The notes: generated from the letters alone by a model not told the origin. A stretch of DNA of 64,000 nucleotides from Prolixibacteraceae bacterium JC049 (GCA_023369685.1 SACZ01000001.1:992381-1056380), one strand, 5' to 3'. Counted from the stretch's first letter, positions 26,369 through 36,375 are shown. Numbers and translations: made by a program.

Positions 26369-27703
26369 ATGAAGTGCTTAATTCAATGTGCCGTTTTGTT
26401 GTTGCTTACTTTGGCATCATGTTCAGCCGATAAAGTACAAGAACGTAGACCCAACATTATTCTTATAATGGCCGATGATATGGGCTATGAATGTTTAAGT
26501 TGCAATGGAAGCGTATCTTACAAAACACCCAATTTAGATCGGTTTGCAGAAAATGGGGCACGCTTTACCAAATGTATTTCCCAGCCATTATGTACTCCTT
26601 CGCGAGTGAAGATTATGACCGGGCGATATAACTATCGCAACTATTGCGATTTTGGCTACCTGGACATTAAAGAGAAGACTTTTGGCAATATTCTTCAGGA
26701 AGAGGGATATAGAACGGCCGTTGTAGGTAAATGGCAGTTGAATGGTCTTGGCACAAAACGCGAAGGTTGGGAGGACAATCAACGTCCCGCTCATTTTGGA
26801 TTCGATGAATATTGTCTGTGGCAATTGACAAAACCCAGAAAGCAAGGAGAGCGTTATGCCAATCCGCTGATTGAGCAAAATGGGAAAGTACTCACCGGAC
26901 TAGAAAAGCAATATGGTCCTGATATCTTCTCCAATTATGTGTTGAACTTTATTGAACGCAATAAAGAGCAACCATTCTTTATCTATTATCCAATGGTATT
27001 GGTACACGATCCGTTTGTAGCTACTCCCGATTCAGAAGGCTGGGAAGTGAAACGTAATCGGTTTAAGAATAACAAGAAGTACTTCAAAGATATGGTTGAG
27101 TACACCGATAAAATTATTGGTCAAATTGTTCAGAAACTGAAAGATGAAGGCATCTGGGAGAATACTATTCTAATGTTTACTGGCGATAATGGTACCAATA
27201 TTTCCATTACTTCCGAAACGGTAAATGGGGCTTATAAAGGAGGAAAAGGAACAACTCCTGATGCAGGAACTCATGTGCCTTTTGTGGCCAGCTGGCCAGC
27301 ACAGATTAAGGAGGGATTTGTTTACGATGAGTTGGTTGAGTTCAGCGACTTCTTACCGACCATTGCTCAGGCTGGCGAGGCAAAGGTGCCAACCAATATC
27401 GATGGAAAGAGCTTTCTGAATGTACTACGCCGCAATAAGCACAAAGATAGAGAAACGGTACTGGTGCATTATGATCCGATGAAGCGAATGCGCCCTCCTA
27501 GATATCCTGGTCGTTTTGTGCGAACTAAGCAATATAAGTTGTACCATGATGGTCGGTTCTTCAATTTGGAGAAGGATAAACTGGAACAAACTCCGCTTGA
27601 TGAGCAGAAACTAACATCGAAAGAAAAGCAGATTAAACAAGAGCTTGAGCAGTTGCAAAAGGAGTGTCCGGAGTGGAAACAAAGCGAGAAGACGCATCAA
27701 TAG
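26369..27703 (+). CDS. Sulfatase lipoprotein (S1 family)
   Basis: 444 aa from ATG at 26369; the open frame starts at 26333 inside the upstream sulfatase, but this start leaves a 10-nt gap and gives a lipoprotein signal 'LLLTLASC' (Cys18). 'PNIILIMADDMGYE' supplies the metal-binding Asp pair (36-37), and 'LCTPSRVKIMTG' holds the formylglycine Cys75 in C-T-P-S-R. 'VGKWQLNG' and 'FTGDNGTN' complete the family pattern. Co-transcribed with the preceding sulfatase; the two differ greatly in sequence, so they probably attack different sulfate positions. Its stop lies one base from the stop of the convergent GH18 gene. Confidence 0.92.
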   Translation: MKCLIQCAVLLLLTLASCSADKVQERRPNIILIMADDMGYECLSCNGSVSYKTPNLDRFAENGARFTKCISQPLCTPSRVKIMTGRYNYRNYCDFGYLDIKEKTFGNILQEEGYRTAVVGKWQLNGLGTKREGWEDNQRPAHFGFDEYCLWQLTKPRKQGERYANPLIEQNGKVLTGLEKQYGPDIFSNYVLNFIERNKEQPFFIYYPMVLVHDPFVATPDSEGWEVKRNRFKNNKKYFKDMVEYTDKIIGQIVQKLKDEGIWENTILMFTGDNGTNISITSETVNGAYKGGKGTTPDAGTHVPFVASWPAQIKEGFVYDELVEFSDFLPTIAQAGEAKVPTNIDGKSFLNVLRRNKHKDRETVLVHYDPMKRMRPPRYPGRFVRTKQYKLYHDGRFFNLEKDKLEQTPLDEQKLTSKEKQIKQELEQLQKECPEWKQSEKTHQ

Positions 27704-27704
27704 T

Positions 27705-28982
27705 TTATTGTTTTAATAGCTTATAAGTAGTTGTTTGTTGAGGCGTTATTACTTGAATGAAATAGAAACCTGTCTTTAAATGAGAGGTATTGATAATTGA
27801 AGAGGAGTTGAGTGCAGCATGTACTAATACTCCTCTTTGATTAAATATCCTTAAGCTGAAATTGGATGCCCCCTGAATGGTTAACTGATTTTGAAAAGGA
27901 TTTGGGAAAAACTGAATGGAATGAGCTGTGGCATTTGTGGGGACTGTTGTAATGATTTCATCAACAGGAATCACCTCGTTGATGGCTTTCAATAGTGACT
28001 TGGAATGCGATGGATCGGTATCCTGACCTACTTCCCATATCATTATGCCTTTTAGCTTAGCATCCAACACGTACTGGGCCTTTGCTTTCATGACATCCAC
28101 TCCATTGTAGTAATAGATTTTATTATTGTGGGTGATTTTATTTACCGATGGAGCAGGGTTATACTTCGAAATAACCGATTGATAGGTTATGGCGGAGTAG
28201 TCAGCAGGTGTACAGGCATAAAATGGTACTCCGGCAACCAACTGTTCTGCTTTTATTCCTGCTTTAATCCAGTCGTTTACGTATCCTTTTAGTTGATTGA
28301 TCGATACCTGCATCTCATCTTGAAATATTCTGCCATATGACATTAGCCCAATATGACTCAATTGAATTTGTTTAAATATTGGAGCCAATGAGGTGTGACT
28401 ACAGGCTATGGCAACAGAAATTTCGAATGATGTTCCCTTGAATGCCTGTTCCATTTCGGTTAGCAAAAGTTGGTAGTTGGCATTGTCAACAGCACCTTTG
28501 TATCCTTCCCAATCGAAATCAACTCCATCTAGTTGGTAGTCTTCAAGAATTTGCTTGACATTGGAAATGAAGTGAGATCTGGAGGAAGCACTAGCAGCCA
28601 TCTCATCGAAGTAATCCGATTCGTACCATCCTCCTAATACCAAAAATATCTTCGTTTTTAATTTCCCTCGCCAACGCTTTAGTGTTTCAATGTCTTTATA
28701 AAACTGAGGAAACTGACTTAGAGGAGTGAAACCTCCGTTTTTTTCAGCTTTACCCAATTCGCCTTTACTGTTGGGGGCAAGTATGAAATAATTTAAATGA
28801 GTTAGATGATTAAAGATAGTACCGCTAACTTGTTCCATTCTGTAATAGGGGAGGTAGCCCACTACAATGGCATTCGATGAACTATTGTCTTGGGCCAAGA
28901 GAGGTGTTGCAATAAAGATTGGAAGCAACGTAACCCAAACAAGTAGCTGGCAGTATATGAATATGTAATTTTTCTTAGGCAT
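27705..28982 (-). CDS. GH18 chitinase-like protein with T9SS sorting domain
   Basis: 425 aa, signal peptide ~1-31. 'VGYLPYYR' starts the barrel and 'LDGVDFDWEG' (151-160) is the GH18 DxxDxDxE signature with the proton donor Glu159. The C-terminal ~75 residues ('FFPNPFQNQLTI ... GFYFIQVIT ... KLLKQ') are a type A T9SS sorting domain, so the protein is exported by type IX secretion and attached to the surface or released. It cleaves GlcNAc-containing beta-1,4 linkages (chitin or N-glycan cores). It is convergent with the sulfatase operon, leaving no room for a terminator between. Confidence 0.9.
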   Translation of the reverse strand: MPKKNYIFIYCQLLVWVTLLPIFIATPLLAQDNSSSNAIVVGYLPYYRMEQVSGTIFNHLTHLNYFILAPNSKGELGKAEKNGGFTPLSQFPQFYKDIETLKRWRGKLKTKIFLVLGGWYESDYFDEMAASASSRSHFISNVKQILEDYQLDGVDFDWEGYKGAVDNANYQLLLTEMEQAFKGTSFEISVAIACSHTSLAPIFKQIQLSHIGLMSYGRIFQDEMQVSINQLKGYVNDWIKAGIKAEQLVAGVPFYACTPADYSAITYQSVISKYNPAPSVNKITHNNKIYYYNGVDVMKAKAQYVLDAKLKGIMIWEVGQDTDPSHSKSLLKAINEVIPVDEIITTVPTNATAHSIQFFPNPFQNQLTIQGASNFSLRIFNQRGVLVHAALNSSSIINTSHLKTGFYFIQVITPQQTTTYKLLKQ

Positions 28983-29059
28983 TAAAGTAGTGCGTGGTTT
29001 TTGTTCGAAATCAGGTTGTTATAAAGGTAGTGATTTAATGTTTAAGTGCTAGCGTCTTA

Positions 29060-29650
29060 TTGATTGTCATAGTAATAACCAATTTATTCGAAATGCAATT
29101 AGAGCTTAATGTTTCAACAATAACCGACCTGATTACTTTTTCATCGGCATTCATGCTGGGAGTTCTTTTCATGATTTCTAAGTCGGAAAACAAGAAAGCC
29201 AATGTTTACCTGGGCTTGTTTCTCATAAGTTTAGCTTTAGAAGTGTTGGATGTATTGAGTGAGTCTATAACAGGACTTTCTATAGGAGTTGTCCAAACTA
29301 GTTTATTTACACTTCCTTTCTAGATGTCTTATGTATTGAGTACCATAAATCATCGGATTAAATGGATGTATTGGTTGGTTCTTCTGCCCGGACTTCTTTT
29401 CAATGTTATTGATGATTTTGTAGCGTTGATATGGGTCGAATATCTGGTTAATATTGCAATTCTGATTGTTATATGGCGAATATTAAATGGACATGAAAAA
29501 CAGTTGAGTGATTACTATTCCAATTTGGAGCATAAATCGTTGAAATGGATTAGAATGATTGTAATTCTATTTGCGGCATTTTCTATTGAGTTAGGTGTTA
29601 ATGAAAAGGTATTTTCTCACTCATCAATGTATATGGTCAGTGTAGCTTGA
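29060..29650 (+). pseudogene. Broken AraC-type membrane regulator, N-terminal part only
   Basis: One reading frame of ~195 codons (likely start ATG 29093) is interrupted by a TAG at 29321-29323 and resumes directly at ATG 29324. Before the stop are helices like 'FSSAFMLGVLFMIS' and 'VYLGLFLISLALEVLD'; after it 'MSYVLSTINHRIKWMYWLVLLPGLL'-type segments. This is the multi-TM N-terminal half of Bacteroidota AraC-type regulators ('LLYVLSTIN'-like). The C-terminal HTH is absent; the frame ends at 29650. It looks decayed, and the acyltransferase gene now occupies the place of the HTH part. Confidence 0.65.
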
Positions 29651-29678
29651 AGATATGATAAATTAAAATATCATAATA

Positions 29679-29709
29679 ATTGTTTTGGGAATTAATATTT
29701 CTAGCTTTG
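29679..29709 (+). promoter_or_regulatory. Predicted promoter of the acyltransferase gene
   Basis: ATTG (29679-29682), 19 nt, TAGCTTTG (29702-29709): a full match to the -33/-7 consensus, with a leader of about 90 nt. Confidence 0.5.
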
Positions 29710-29802
29710 ATATTTGTTTACGACTCTGTAGTAGTATAATGAGTATATAAAAATAGGATAGGATTAGATCGTTTTTGAAGAAAAAAATAGTAAAAAGTAA
29801 CG

Positions 29803-30948
29803 ATGCTGAGGTTTAATATTGATTTTGAGAAAAGAATTTTTGGATTTGATTTGTTAAGAGCTTTTGCAATTTTCTGTGTAATCCATAGACATGGAAGACA
29901 CTTGTTGAATGGTACTATATTGCAAGGTTTTCCTTGGCTGCCGTTGCCTCATGGTGTAGATATATTTTTTGTCTTAAGTGGTTTTCTTATTGGTTACAGT
30001 TTCATCGTAAATGGAGATAAAAACGAAGGAAAGATTACTTTAAGTAAATCAATGAATTTTTGGAAACGCTCTGCATTTCGTATTTTGCCTAATTATTTTT
30101 TGATCCTTACTATAAACTATATTTTAACAAGTATGGAAATGTTAAATGGATCAATAGATAAATTTAGTTTTTTAAAATTTTTTACATTCACACAGAATTT
30201 ATTTTATCCTTTTTATGGCTTTTTCTGGGAATCATGGAGTCTTGCAACACAGGAATGGTTTTACTTATTATTTCCAATAGTTCTAATGACCTTAGGAGAA
30301 AAGTTTAAGATGAAAAATGTGATTCCTATCGTATGTATATTATTTATTGTAGTATCAGTTTTTTATCGACTAGGTATAAGTGGTTTGATTTATGATGATT
30401 TTTGGTGGGATGTAAGAATTAAGAAAGTGGCTCTATCTAGATTCGATTGCATATATTGGGGAGTGCTTGCGGCTTGGGTACGATTCTTTCTTAAAGAATA
30501 TTGGATGAAATATGCCAAAATATTATTTATAGTTGGAGTGTTGTTATTTGTGATTATAGCTAAGCTTCCAAAGGAAATACATACCGTGTATTATAATGTG
30601 TTTTATTTGAGTTTAGTTCCTATTTACATTGCATTATGGTTTCCATTAATAGATCAATTGAAAGATATCAAAACTATTATTGGGAAGCTTATAACATACT
30701 TTAGTATATTATCTTACTCCATGTACTTATTCAATCTGTTAATAATCCGACTACTGGATAAGCATTATTCAACAGCAATGTCTAATAATGCTACGTTGAA
30801 ATATGTTGTTTATTGGCTTATTACTATTTGTCTCTCTTATCTCCTTTATATGTTGTTTGAGAATCCAATTTCAGTATCTGGAAATAAAATTTTGAAGACA
30901 ACTAACATGATGTATAAAAGAATTGATTCTGCTGAAAATAATGATTAG
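29803..30948 (+). CDS. Membrane acyltransferase, family 3 (OafA-like)
   Basis: 381 aa with about ten TM helices. 'GFDLLRAFAIFCVIHRHGRHLL' at residues ~14-34 matches the conserved N-terminal start of Acyltransf_3 enzymes with the catalytic His, and 'GVDIFFVLSGFLIGYSF' (~50-66) is their second conserved block. Such enzymes O-acetylate cell-surface polysaccharide or peptidoglycan. The gene is markedly AT-rich compared with the hexosaminidase and sulfatase genes and follows a broken regulator, both consistent with recent insertion. No neighbour tells the acceptor. Confidence 0.88.
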   Translation: MLRFNIDFEKRIFGFDLLRAFAIFCVIHRHGRHLLNGTILQGFPWLPLPHGVDIFFVLSGFLIGYSFIVNGDKNEGKITLSKSMNFWKRSAFRILPNYFLILTINYILTSMEMLNGSIDKFSFLKFFTFTQNLFYPFYGFFWESWSLATQEWFYLLFPIVLMTLGEKFKMKNVIPIVCILFIVVSVFYRLGISGLIYDDFWWDVRIKKVALSRFDCIYWGVLAAWVRFFLKEYWMKYAKILFIVGVLLFVIIAKLPKEIHTVYYNVFYLSLVPIYIALWFPLIDQLKDIKTIIGKLITYFSILSYSMYLFNLLIIRLLDKHYSTAMSNNATLKYVVYWLITICLSYLLYMLFENPISVSGNKILKTTNMMYKRIDSAENND

Positions 30949-31087
30949 GTTGCAGCATCCCTTCAAACTTTTTTACCTCAGTCCCCTAAAGGAGCTTATG
31001 GTTGGTGGTTTAAGAGTTGCTTCGTGAACAAAGTGGATTAAAATTCATCTCTATATCCAACCTTACCTCTATTTTCTGCAAAAAGAA

Positions 31088-31118
31088 GAGGGACACAACA
31101 GCTTGCGTCCCCCTTTGG
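31088..31118 (-). terminator. Possible terminator of the sigma/SusCD operon
   Basis: Short stem GGGAC (31091-31095) / GTCCC (31108-31112), extended imperfectly, followed on the minus strand by CTTCTTTTTG. It lies 22-50 nt past the SusD stop. Confidence 0.4.
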
Positions 31119-31139
31119 TAGTAATATATGGATTATAGT

Positions 31140-32894
31140 TTAGTTGTATCCAGGGTTTTGTTCCAGTGTTCCATCGGTATTTAGGTCGATTTCACTTTGT
31201 GGAATAGGGAATAGGTTATGGTGAGGTTGAATACCTGCTCCTTTTCCTCCATTGGCCACAGGATTGTCGTTAAAGCGATTGGTTCTGTCGTAAAGTAATC
31301 CAAGGCGCATTAATGTAATCAGACGCAATTCTTCAGTATACAACTCTCTGATTCTTTCATCCAAGATGTAGTCGATGTTTACATCGGCAGCAGCTACAGG
31401 AGATGCTTTTGCACGATTTCGAACTTCGTTGATATCGGCAGCAGCCAAATCTTTATTTCCTTTACCCAGATATGCCTCGGCACGAAGTAGGTAAGTTTCA
31501 GAAAGGCGCATAGCGTATACATCCAGGTGGTTGCTTCCACCTCCCGAGCGGTTAGGATCTTTGAAGTGAATACCTGGTGAGGCAGCCTTCATGTAGAATG
31601 GGAAAATATACTGCGAAGTATCGCGAAGTACATTGCGTTGACCTTCGGCATAGTCGTTTACAAAGTCGATAGGCTTATCGAACCAGTTGGGTGAATCAGG
31701 ATTATTGTAACGCCAGTCTCTGAAAATGTTGTGGCGTGCATTTCTGATATCGTTATCCCAATCGCTTTGCCAGATAGTGTAAGCTACCAAGTTGGTTGGC
31801 TTATTCCATGCTACCGGTCTACTGAAAGTTGACAAATAGATATTGGCTGTTGCATCAGGGTTATCACCAACGATGGCACGTTTCCCATCAGGGTCGTTAC
31901 CCATACGGTAGTATGCAGGTCCCCACATACGTTCTCCCTGGTGGTTTCCACCTCCATCGATATTAGGCTCGATTTGAACTACCCAAATATCTTCGGTGTT
32001 GGCAGGATCATTCTGGTTACCATAGCGGAAAAGGTCGTAGTATACGTCGCCACCTCCCAAAAGAGGATCGTCTTTTCCTAGCTGTGTACCAAAACGTTCT
32101 TGCATTAATGCATAACCAAAGCTACCATCGATAACAGCACTTGCAGCAGAGATCGACTGATCCCACTTCTCCTGTGCCAAATATACTTCAGACAACATGT
32201 GGAATGCAGCACCTTTGGTGATACGACCAGGAGCAGCTTCCTGACCTGGATCGGGTAGGTTCTTAGTGGCAAAATCTAAATCAGCTTCTAGCAATTCATA
32301 AATCTGAGTTTTAGGAGCTCTTGTGAAATCGGTCTTTGGTCCGGCCACAGGCTCTGTTACTAAAGGTACATCGCCATACATCGTTACCAAAATACGATAT
32401 GCCCATGCTCTGAAGAATTTACCTTCGGCCAACAATAGCTCACGTTGGTTAGGATCATTCTTCCACATTTGATCGCTCTTCTCTGTAGCTTCAATAGATA
32501 CGATAACCGTATTGGCTCTGTTGATGACTCTGTAACACAGTTCCCAGAAATATTTCACTTTACCATCGGTAGGAATAATCTGAACAGGCCAGTTGGTGAA
32601 CCAGTACGATCCGGCAGGATTCTCCCCGTCGTAACTCAAGTCGGTTCCTTTTCCTTTTAGCATAGTGGTCCATTGTCCTCCGTTGGTATAGATATTATTA
32701 ATCGAAGCGTGTAGCCCAATAACTCCTTGCTCAACCTCTGTAGCATTGCTGTAAAGGTTAGCAGTAGAGTAGAAGTCGAGGGGTGTTTCTTTTAAGATCT
32801 TATCTTCGTCGCACGACCATAATCCAATGGTGGCTAGCAGAAGTAGTGTAAAGGTTCTGCCTATAGTTATATTACTTATCTTCATTTTCTTCAA
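31140..32894 (-). CDS. RagB/SusD family lipoprotein
   Basis: 584 aa. Lipoprotein signal 'LLLLATIGLWSC' (Cys28), then 'PLDFYSTANLY' and TPR-type helices ('GAAFHMLSEVYLAQEKWDQSI'). The C-terminal 'RLSETYLLRAEAYLGKGNKDLAAADINEVRNRA' pattern and the ending 'PIPQSEIDLN....QNPGYN' are typical of SusD proteins. It caps the SusC channel at the cell surface and binds the glycan. Gene lies 19 nt after SusC. Confidence 0.95.
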   Translation of the reverse strand: MKKMKISNITIGRTFTLLLLATIGLWSCDEDKILKETPLDFYSTANLYSNATEVEQGVIGLHASINNIYTNGGQWTTMLKGKGTDLSYDGENPAGSYWFTNWPVQIIPTDGKVKYFWELCYRVINRANTVIVSIEATEKSDQMWKNDPNQRELLLAEGKFFRAWAYRILVTMYGDVPLVTEPVAGPKTDFTRAPKTQIYELLEADLDFATKNLPDPGQEAAPGRITKGAAFHMLSEVYLAQEKWDQSISAASAVIDGSFGYALMQERFGTQLGKDDPLLGGGDVYYDLFRYGNQNDPANTEDIWVVQIEPNIDGGGNHQGERMWGPAYYRMGNDPDGKRAIVGDNPDATANIYLSTFSRPVAWNKPTNLVAYTIWQSDWDNDIRNARHNIFRDWRYNNPDSPNWFDKPIDFVNDYAEGQRNVLRDTSQYIFPFYMKAASPGIHFKDPNRSGGGSNHLDVYAMRLSETYLLRAEAYLGKGNKDLAAADINEVRNRAKASPVAAADVNIDYILDERIRELYTEELRLITLMRLGLLYDRTNRFNDNPVANGGKGAGIQPHHNLFPIPQSEIDLNTDGTLEQNPGYN

Positions 32895-32913
32895 TTTTTA
32901 GATTTAGAAAGAT

Positions 32914-35900
32914 TTAGAACGAAAAGTTCATTCCAAAAATAAAGCTTCTCATTACCGGCGTAGGTTTTCCATCACTTGGGCGGTCGATATCTGGATCCCA
33001 TCCAGTCCAATCGGTCCATGTGTAAAGGTTCTTTCCACTTAGGTAAACACGTAGGTTATTAATTCCCCAGTTGCGTAATGTTTGAGAATTGAAGTTGTAG
33101 GTTAATGTTACATCTTGAAGACGAACAAAGCTACGATCGATTAGAAGCGGACCAGAAACTGGCTGGCTCCAGTACATTCCAGGACTATTCGTAGTTGGTG
33201 CATCCGGACGCCAGTAAGGACGAACTGCCGATTGGTTCTGACGACGAGAATAGTCGGTTCCTCCAGCAACAAGGTTACCCGGACTTCCCAAGAAACGGTT
33301 GCCGCCACCTTGAACTGAGTTGATAAAGAAGCTCAAGTTGAAATTTTTATACGTTAAGCTATTGAAGATACCAAAGCGGTAGTTTGGATCAGAGGTCCCC
33401 AAAATCTTACGGTCATCACTTGGGTCATATTGTTTGTTGTCTCCTGTGGTTTGAATATCTTCAATTTTGTAGTGACCAGGGTAGAAACCTTCTGGAACCT
33501 CACCATTGAAGAATTCTTCTTCAGTATAAACTACTCCCAAGTTGTTGTATCCGTAGTAAGTGTTGATTGGCTCACCAGAGAACCATCCGTTACCTATATC
33601 GAAATCTTTCTCTCCACCGAATAGCTTCACCAATTTGTTTCGGTTCAATGAGAATGAAAAACGAGTATCCCACTGGAAGTTGGCACTTTTAACGTTAACG
33701 GAATTAAGCGATAACTCGATTCCTTTGTTTTCTACCTCACCAATGTTCTCTAGTAGGTTTGTAAATCCAGAGATCTTAGGAATACTTCTTTTTACCAATA
33801 CATCTTCGGTTTTGGCTTTATAAACATCGATGCTACCGTTTAGGCGGCTATCCAATAACCTGAAGTCGACACCAAAGTTGAATGACGAAGTGGTTTCCCA
33901 TTTTAGATCAGGGTTACCCAATGAGTTGGGGTAGTATCCCAAATAAGAGTCGCTGCCAAACACTGTAAATTGTGTTTTTGCTTTAGCGAAACTAGCAAAA
34001 CGACCAGCATCCTGGTTACCATTTTCACCGTACGAAAGGCGAGTCTTTAAGAAATCGAGCCAACCAATGCTTTTCATAAATGACTCTTCGCTCATTACCC
34101 ATCCTAGTGAGAATGATTTGAATGTGGCCGTTTTGTTGTTAGTAGCAAAGCCCGAGAAACCGTCACGTCGGATAGTCGCTGTCAAAAGGTATTTGCGGTC
34201 GTATGCGTAGTTCATGCGGGCCATATATGCCAGGTTACTTTCTTCTTCGTCGGCATTGCTGATTTTCTGAATGCCTGCATTTGCCATACCGTTGTAACCC
34301 AAGGTCTCAATGTCGAAATTGGTTCCGGTTAGTGTAGACTTACTAAATGTGCGCTCTTCTCTACTTCCAAGAAGCGTTACATCTACTTTATGTTTTTCAT
34401 TGAAAGTACGGGTATAGTTGATGATGTTGTTGATCAACCAGTTTTTATTGTTGGTGTGTTCGCGTACTGCTTTACCATGATCGCGGTTACCACTAGCTGT
34501 TCTGGAGTTATAATAGCTAAAGTGACGACGGTTGAAGAATGAGTTAGAGTAGTTGAATTCGTAAGTTAATCCTTTAATCCAAGGTACTTCAATCTTCGAT
34601 TTAAATGCTAAGAATACGTTGTTTTGCTTGTCGCTATCGTCAGCAACGGTGTTGCTTAGCGGGTGACCTTGCACACTCTCTCCTGCTAGATCGATTGGGT
34701 AAGAACCATCGGCTAATGTTTTGTTTGCCCATGGGCTACCTACCAATGCCGAGTTTAAGCTAGCCGAAACGCCTGACTTGTCGATGAATGAATACGACGA
34801 GTTCATTGTTAACTGTAGCCAGTCGGTAACGTCGTTTACAAAGTTGGCACGAACAGTGGCACGATTGAAGTCGTCGCCTAAAATAATACCTTCCTGATCC
34901 ATGAACGATCCTGATAGGAAGTAGTTGGTTTTCTTTGTCTTTCCTGAAATACTTAGGTTGTAGTTCTGAACCATTGCATTGCTGCGAAGTACTTCGTCCA
35001 TCCAGTCTACTTCGTTTCCATTTTGCCAGTTTTCGAATTCTTCAGTAGAACGGGCAACACCAGAAACAACCGATGGATCGTTTACGTCAGGACGAACTGG
35101 ACGACCTTCAGCACTAGTTGGGTTAGTAGCGTACCATGGGTACAGTTGCTCACTTTGGTAAGCATAGTCCACCAAGCGATTCATGTACTGTTCTCCATTC
35201 ATACGTTTAGTCATGTCGGTAGGAGAAAGATCCTGGAAACCTACGTAACTGTTAAAGTTGAATTGTGGCTTTTCGCTTTTACCTTTCTTGGTAGTGATTA
35301 AAAGTACACCATTGGCCGAACGTGATCCGTAAACTGCAGCAGCACTGGCATCTTTCAAAATATCGATGGAGTTGATGTCGTTTACATTGATGTTGGTTAG
35401 TTCTCCGTTGTAGATAATTCCATCTAAAACAAGCAACGGTTTGTCGGATGCCGACAATGAAGTTTTACCACGAATGTTGATACTAGGGCTATCACCAGCA
35501 CCCGAACTTGCCTGAATGTTCACACCAGGAACATATCCCTGAAGTGCTTGAGCAATATCCACATTGGCATTGGTCTCTTTTCCAGAAAGATCGGCACGTG
35601 TAACGGCACCAGTAAGGTCACGCTTAGTTTGTACACCGTAACCAATGGCTACTACCTCTTCCAAACCAATGGCATCTTCTACCAAAGTAACATTAATGGT
35701 TGATTGACCATCGATGTTTATAATTTGAGGTTTCATACCCACAAACGAGAAAGTGATAGATTCTGATTTGGCAGGAACTGTAAGAGTATAGTTGCCGTCG
35801 ATATCGGTAGTGATACCAATGGCTGTACCTGTAACAACAACTGAAACTCCAGGAATTCCAACACCTTTGGCATCGGTAACTTTTCCCGTTACTTTTTGCT

Positions 35901-36285
35901 TGTCTTGGGTTGAAACAGCTTCTCTTTTCTTTAGTAAAATAAGTTTATCGTCAAGGTGTTTAATCTGTACTTCAGTCTTATCGAAAATTTGATTCAGAAC
36001 CTGAGTTACAGTTTGGTTAGTTACTTTAAGGCTAACTTTACGGTCGGCATCAATTTGTTCATTCTGGTAGAAAAATCGATATCCGCTTTGCTGCTCAATT
36101 AGCTTAAGGACGTTCTCAATCCGATCGTTCTTGATTTTTAAGGATAATTTGTTGGACTGAGAGTATACTGCTGCCGATACATTTAGCATACAGGCAAGTA
36201 GCAAAATCATAGAAATCCGCATAATTAGAAATAGTTTTTGCAGCTTCCTGTGGGACAGAAAGCCAATAATCCCATCTTTTTTCAT
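32914..36285 (-). CDS. SusC-like TonB-dependent transporter with STN signalling domain
   Basis: 1123 aa. Signal region to ~43, then an STN domain (~46-115; 'ENVLKLIEQQSGYRFFY'), a CarboxypepD_reg-like domain (~135-205; 'GVSVVVTGTAIGITTD') and a SusC plug with 'DINSIDILKDASAAAVYGSRSANGVLLITTKKG'. Barrel to the C-terminus 'FIFGMNFSF'. The STN domain contacts the FecR protein encoded directly upstream, so glycan import is sensed and relayed to the ECF sigma factor. Conserved TonB box region 'EEVVAIGYG'. Confidence 0.95.
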   Translation of the reverse strand: MKKDGIIGFLSHRKLQKLFLIMRISMILLLACMLNVSAAVYSQSNKLSLKIKNDRIENVLKLIEQQSGYRFFYQNEQIDADRKVSLKVTNQTVTQVLNQIFDKTEVQIKHLDDKLILLKKREAVSTQDKQKVTGKVTDAKGVGIPGVSVVVTGTAIGITTDIDGNYTLTVPAKSESITFSFVGMKPQIINIDGQSTINVTLVEDAIGLEEVVAIGYGVQTKRDLTGAVTRADLSGKETNANVDIAQALQGYVPGVNIQASSGAGDSPSINIRGKTSLSASDKPLLVLDGIIYNGELTNINVNDINSIDILKDASAAAVYGSRSANGVLLITTKKGKSEKPQFNFNSYVGFQDLSPTDMTKRMNGEQYMNRLVDYAYQSEQLYPWYATNPTSAEGRPVRPDVNDPSVVSGVARSTEEFENWQNGNEVDWMDEVLRSNAMVQNYNLSISGKTKKTNYFLSGSFMDQEGIILGDDFNRATVRANFVNDVTDWLQLTMNSSYSFIDKSGVSASLNSALVGSPWANKTLADGSYPIDLAGESVQGHPLSNTVADDSDKQNNVFLAFKSKIEVPWIKGLTYEFNYSNSFFNRRHFSYYNSRTASGNRDHGKAVREHTNNKNWLINNIINYTRTFNEKHKVDVTLLGSREERTFSKSTLTGTNFDIETLGYNGMANAGIQKISNADEEESNLAYMARMNYAYDRKYLLTATIRRDGFSGFATNNKTATFKSFSLGWVMSEESFMKSIGWLDFLKTRLSYGENGNQDAGRFASFAKAKTQFTVFGSDSYLGYYPNSLGNPDLKWETTSSFNFGVDFRLLDSRLNGSIDVYKAKTEDVLVKRSIPKISGFTNLLENIGEVENKGIELSLNSVNVKSANFQWDTRFSFSLNRNKLVKLFGGEKDFDIGNGWFSGEPINTYYGYNNLGVVYTEEEFFNGEVPEGFYPGHYKIEDIQTTGDNKQYDPSDDRKILGTSDPNYRFGIFNSLTYKNFNLSFFINSVQGGGNRFLGSPGNLVAGGTDYSRRQNQSAVRPYWRPDAPTTNSPGMYWSQPVSGPLLIDRSFVRLQDVTLTYNFNSQTLRNWGINNLRVYLSGKNLYTWTDWTGWDPDIDRPSDGKPTPVMRSFIFGMNFSF

Positions 36286-36313
36286 AAATTTGGTTGATTA
36301 AAGTGATTAAATA

Positions 36314-36375
36314 ATGGTGTTGCAGCACCATGTTTTTTCAAAATCGTAGCCGGAATATGTTGCAGCATTTTCCGG
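36314..36375 (-). other. Pair of hairpins with a shared loop in the FecR-SusC spacer
   Basis: Stem 1 ATGGTG/CACCAT (36314-36319, 36326-36331) and stem 2 CCGGAA/TTCCGG (36350-36355, 36370-36375) both enclose GTTGCAGCA. The same nonamer occurs at 30951-30959. On the minus strand neither is followed by a T-run, so they may be mRNA-stability or control structures instead of terminators. Confidence 0.4.

Noticed and set aside
29324-29650. Second half of the AraC-type frame as its own gene
   Set aside because: It is in the same frame as the preceding segment, separated only by one TAG, and begins in the middle of the TM domain.
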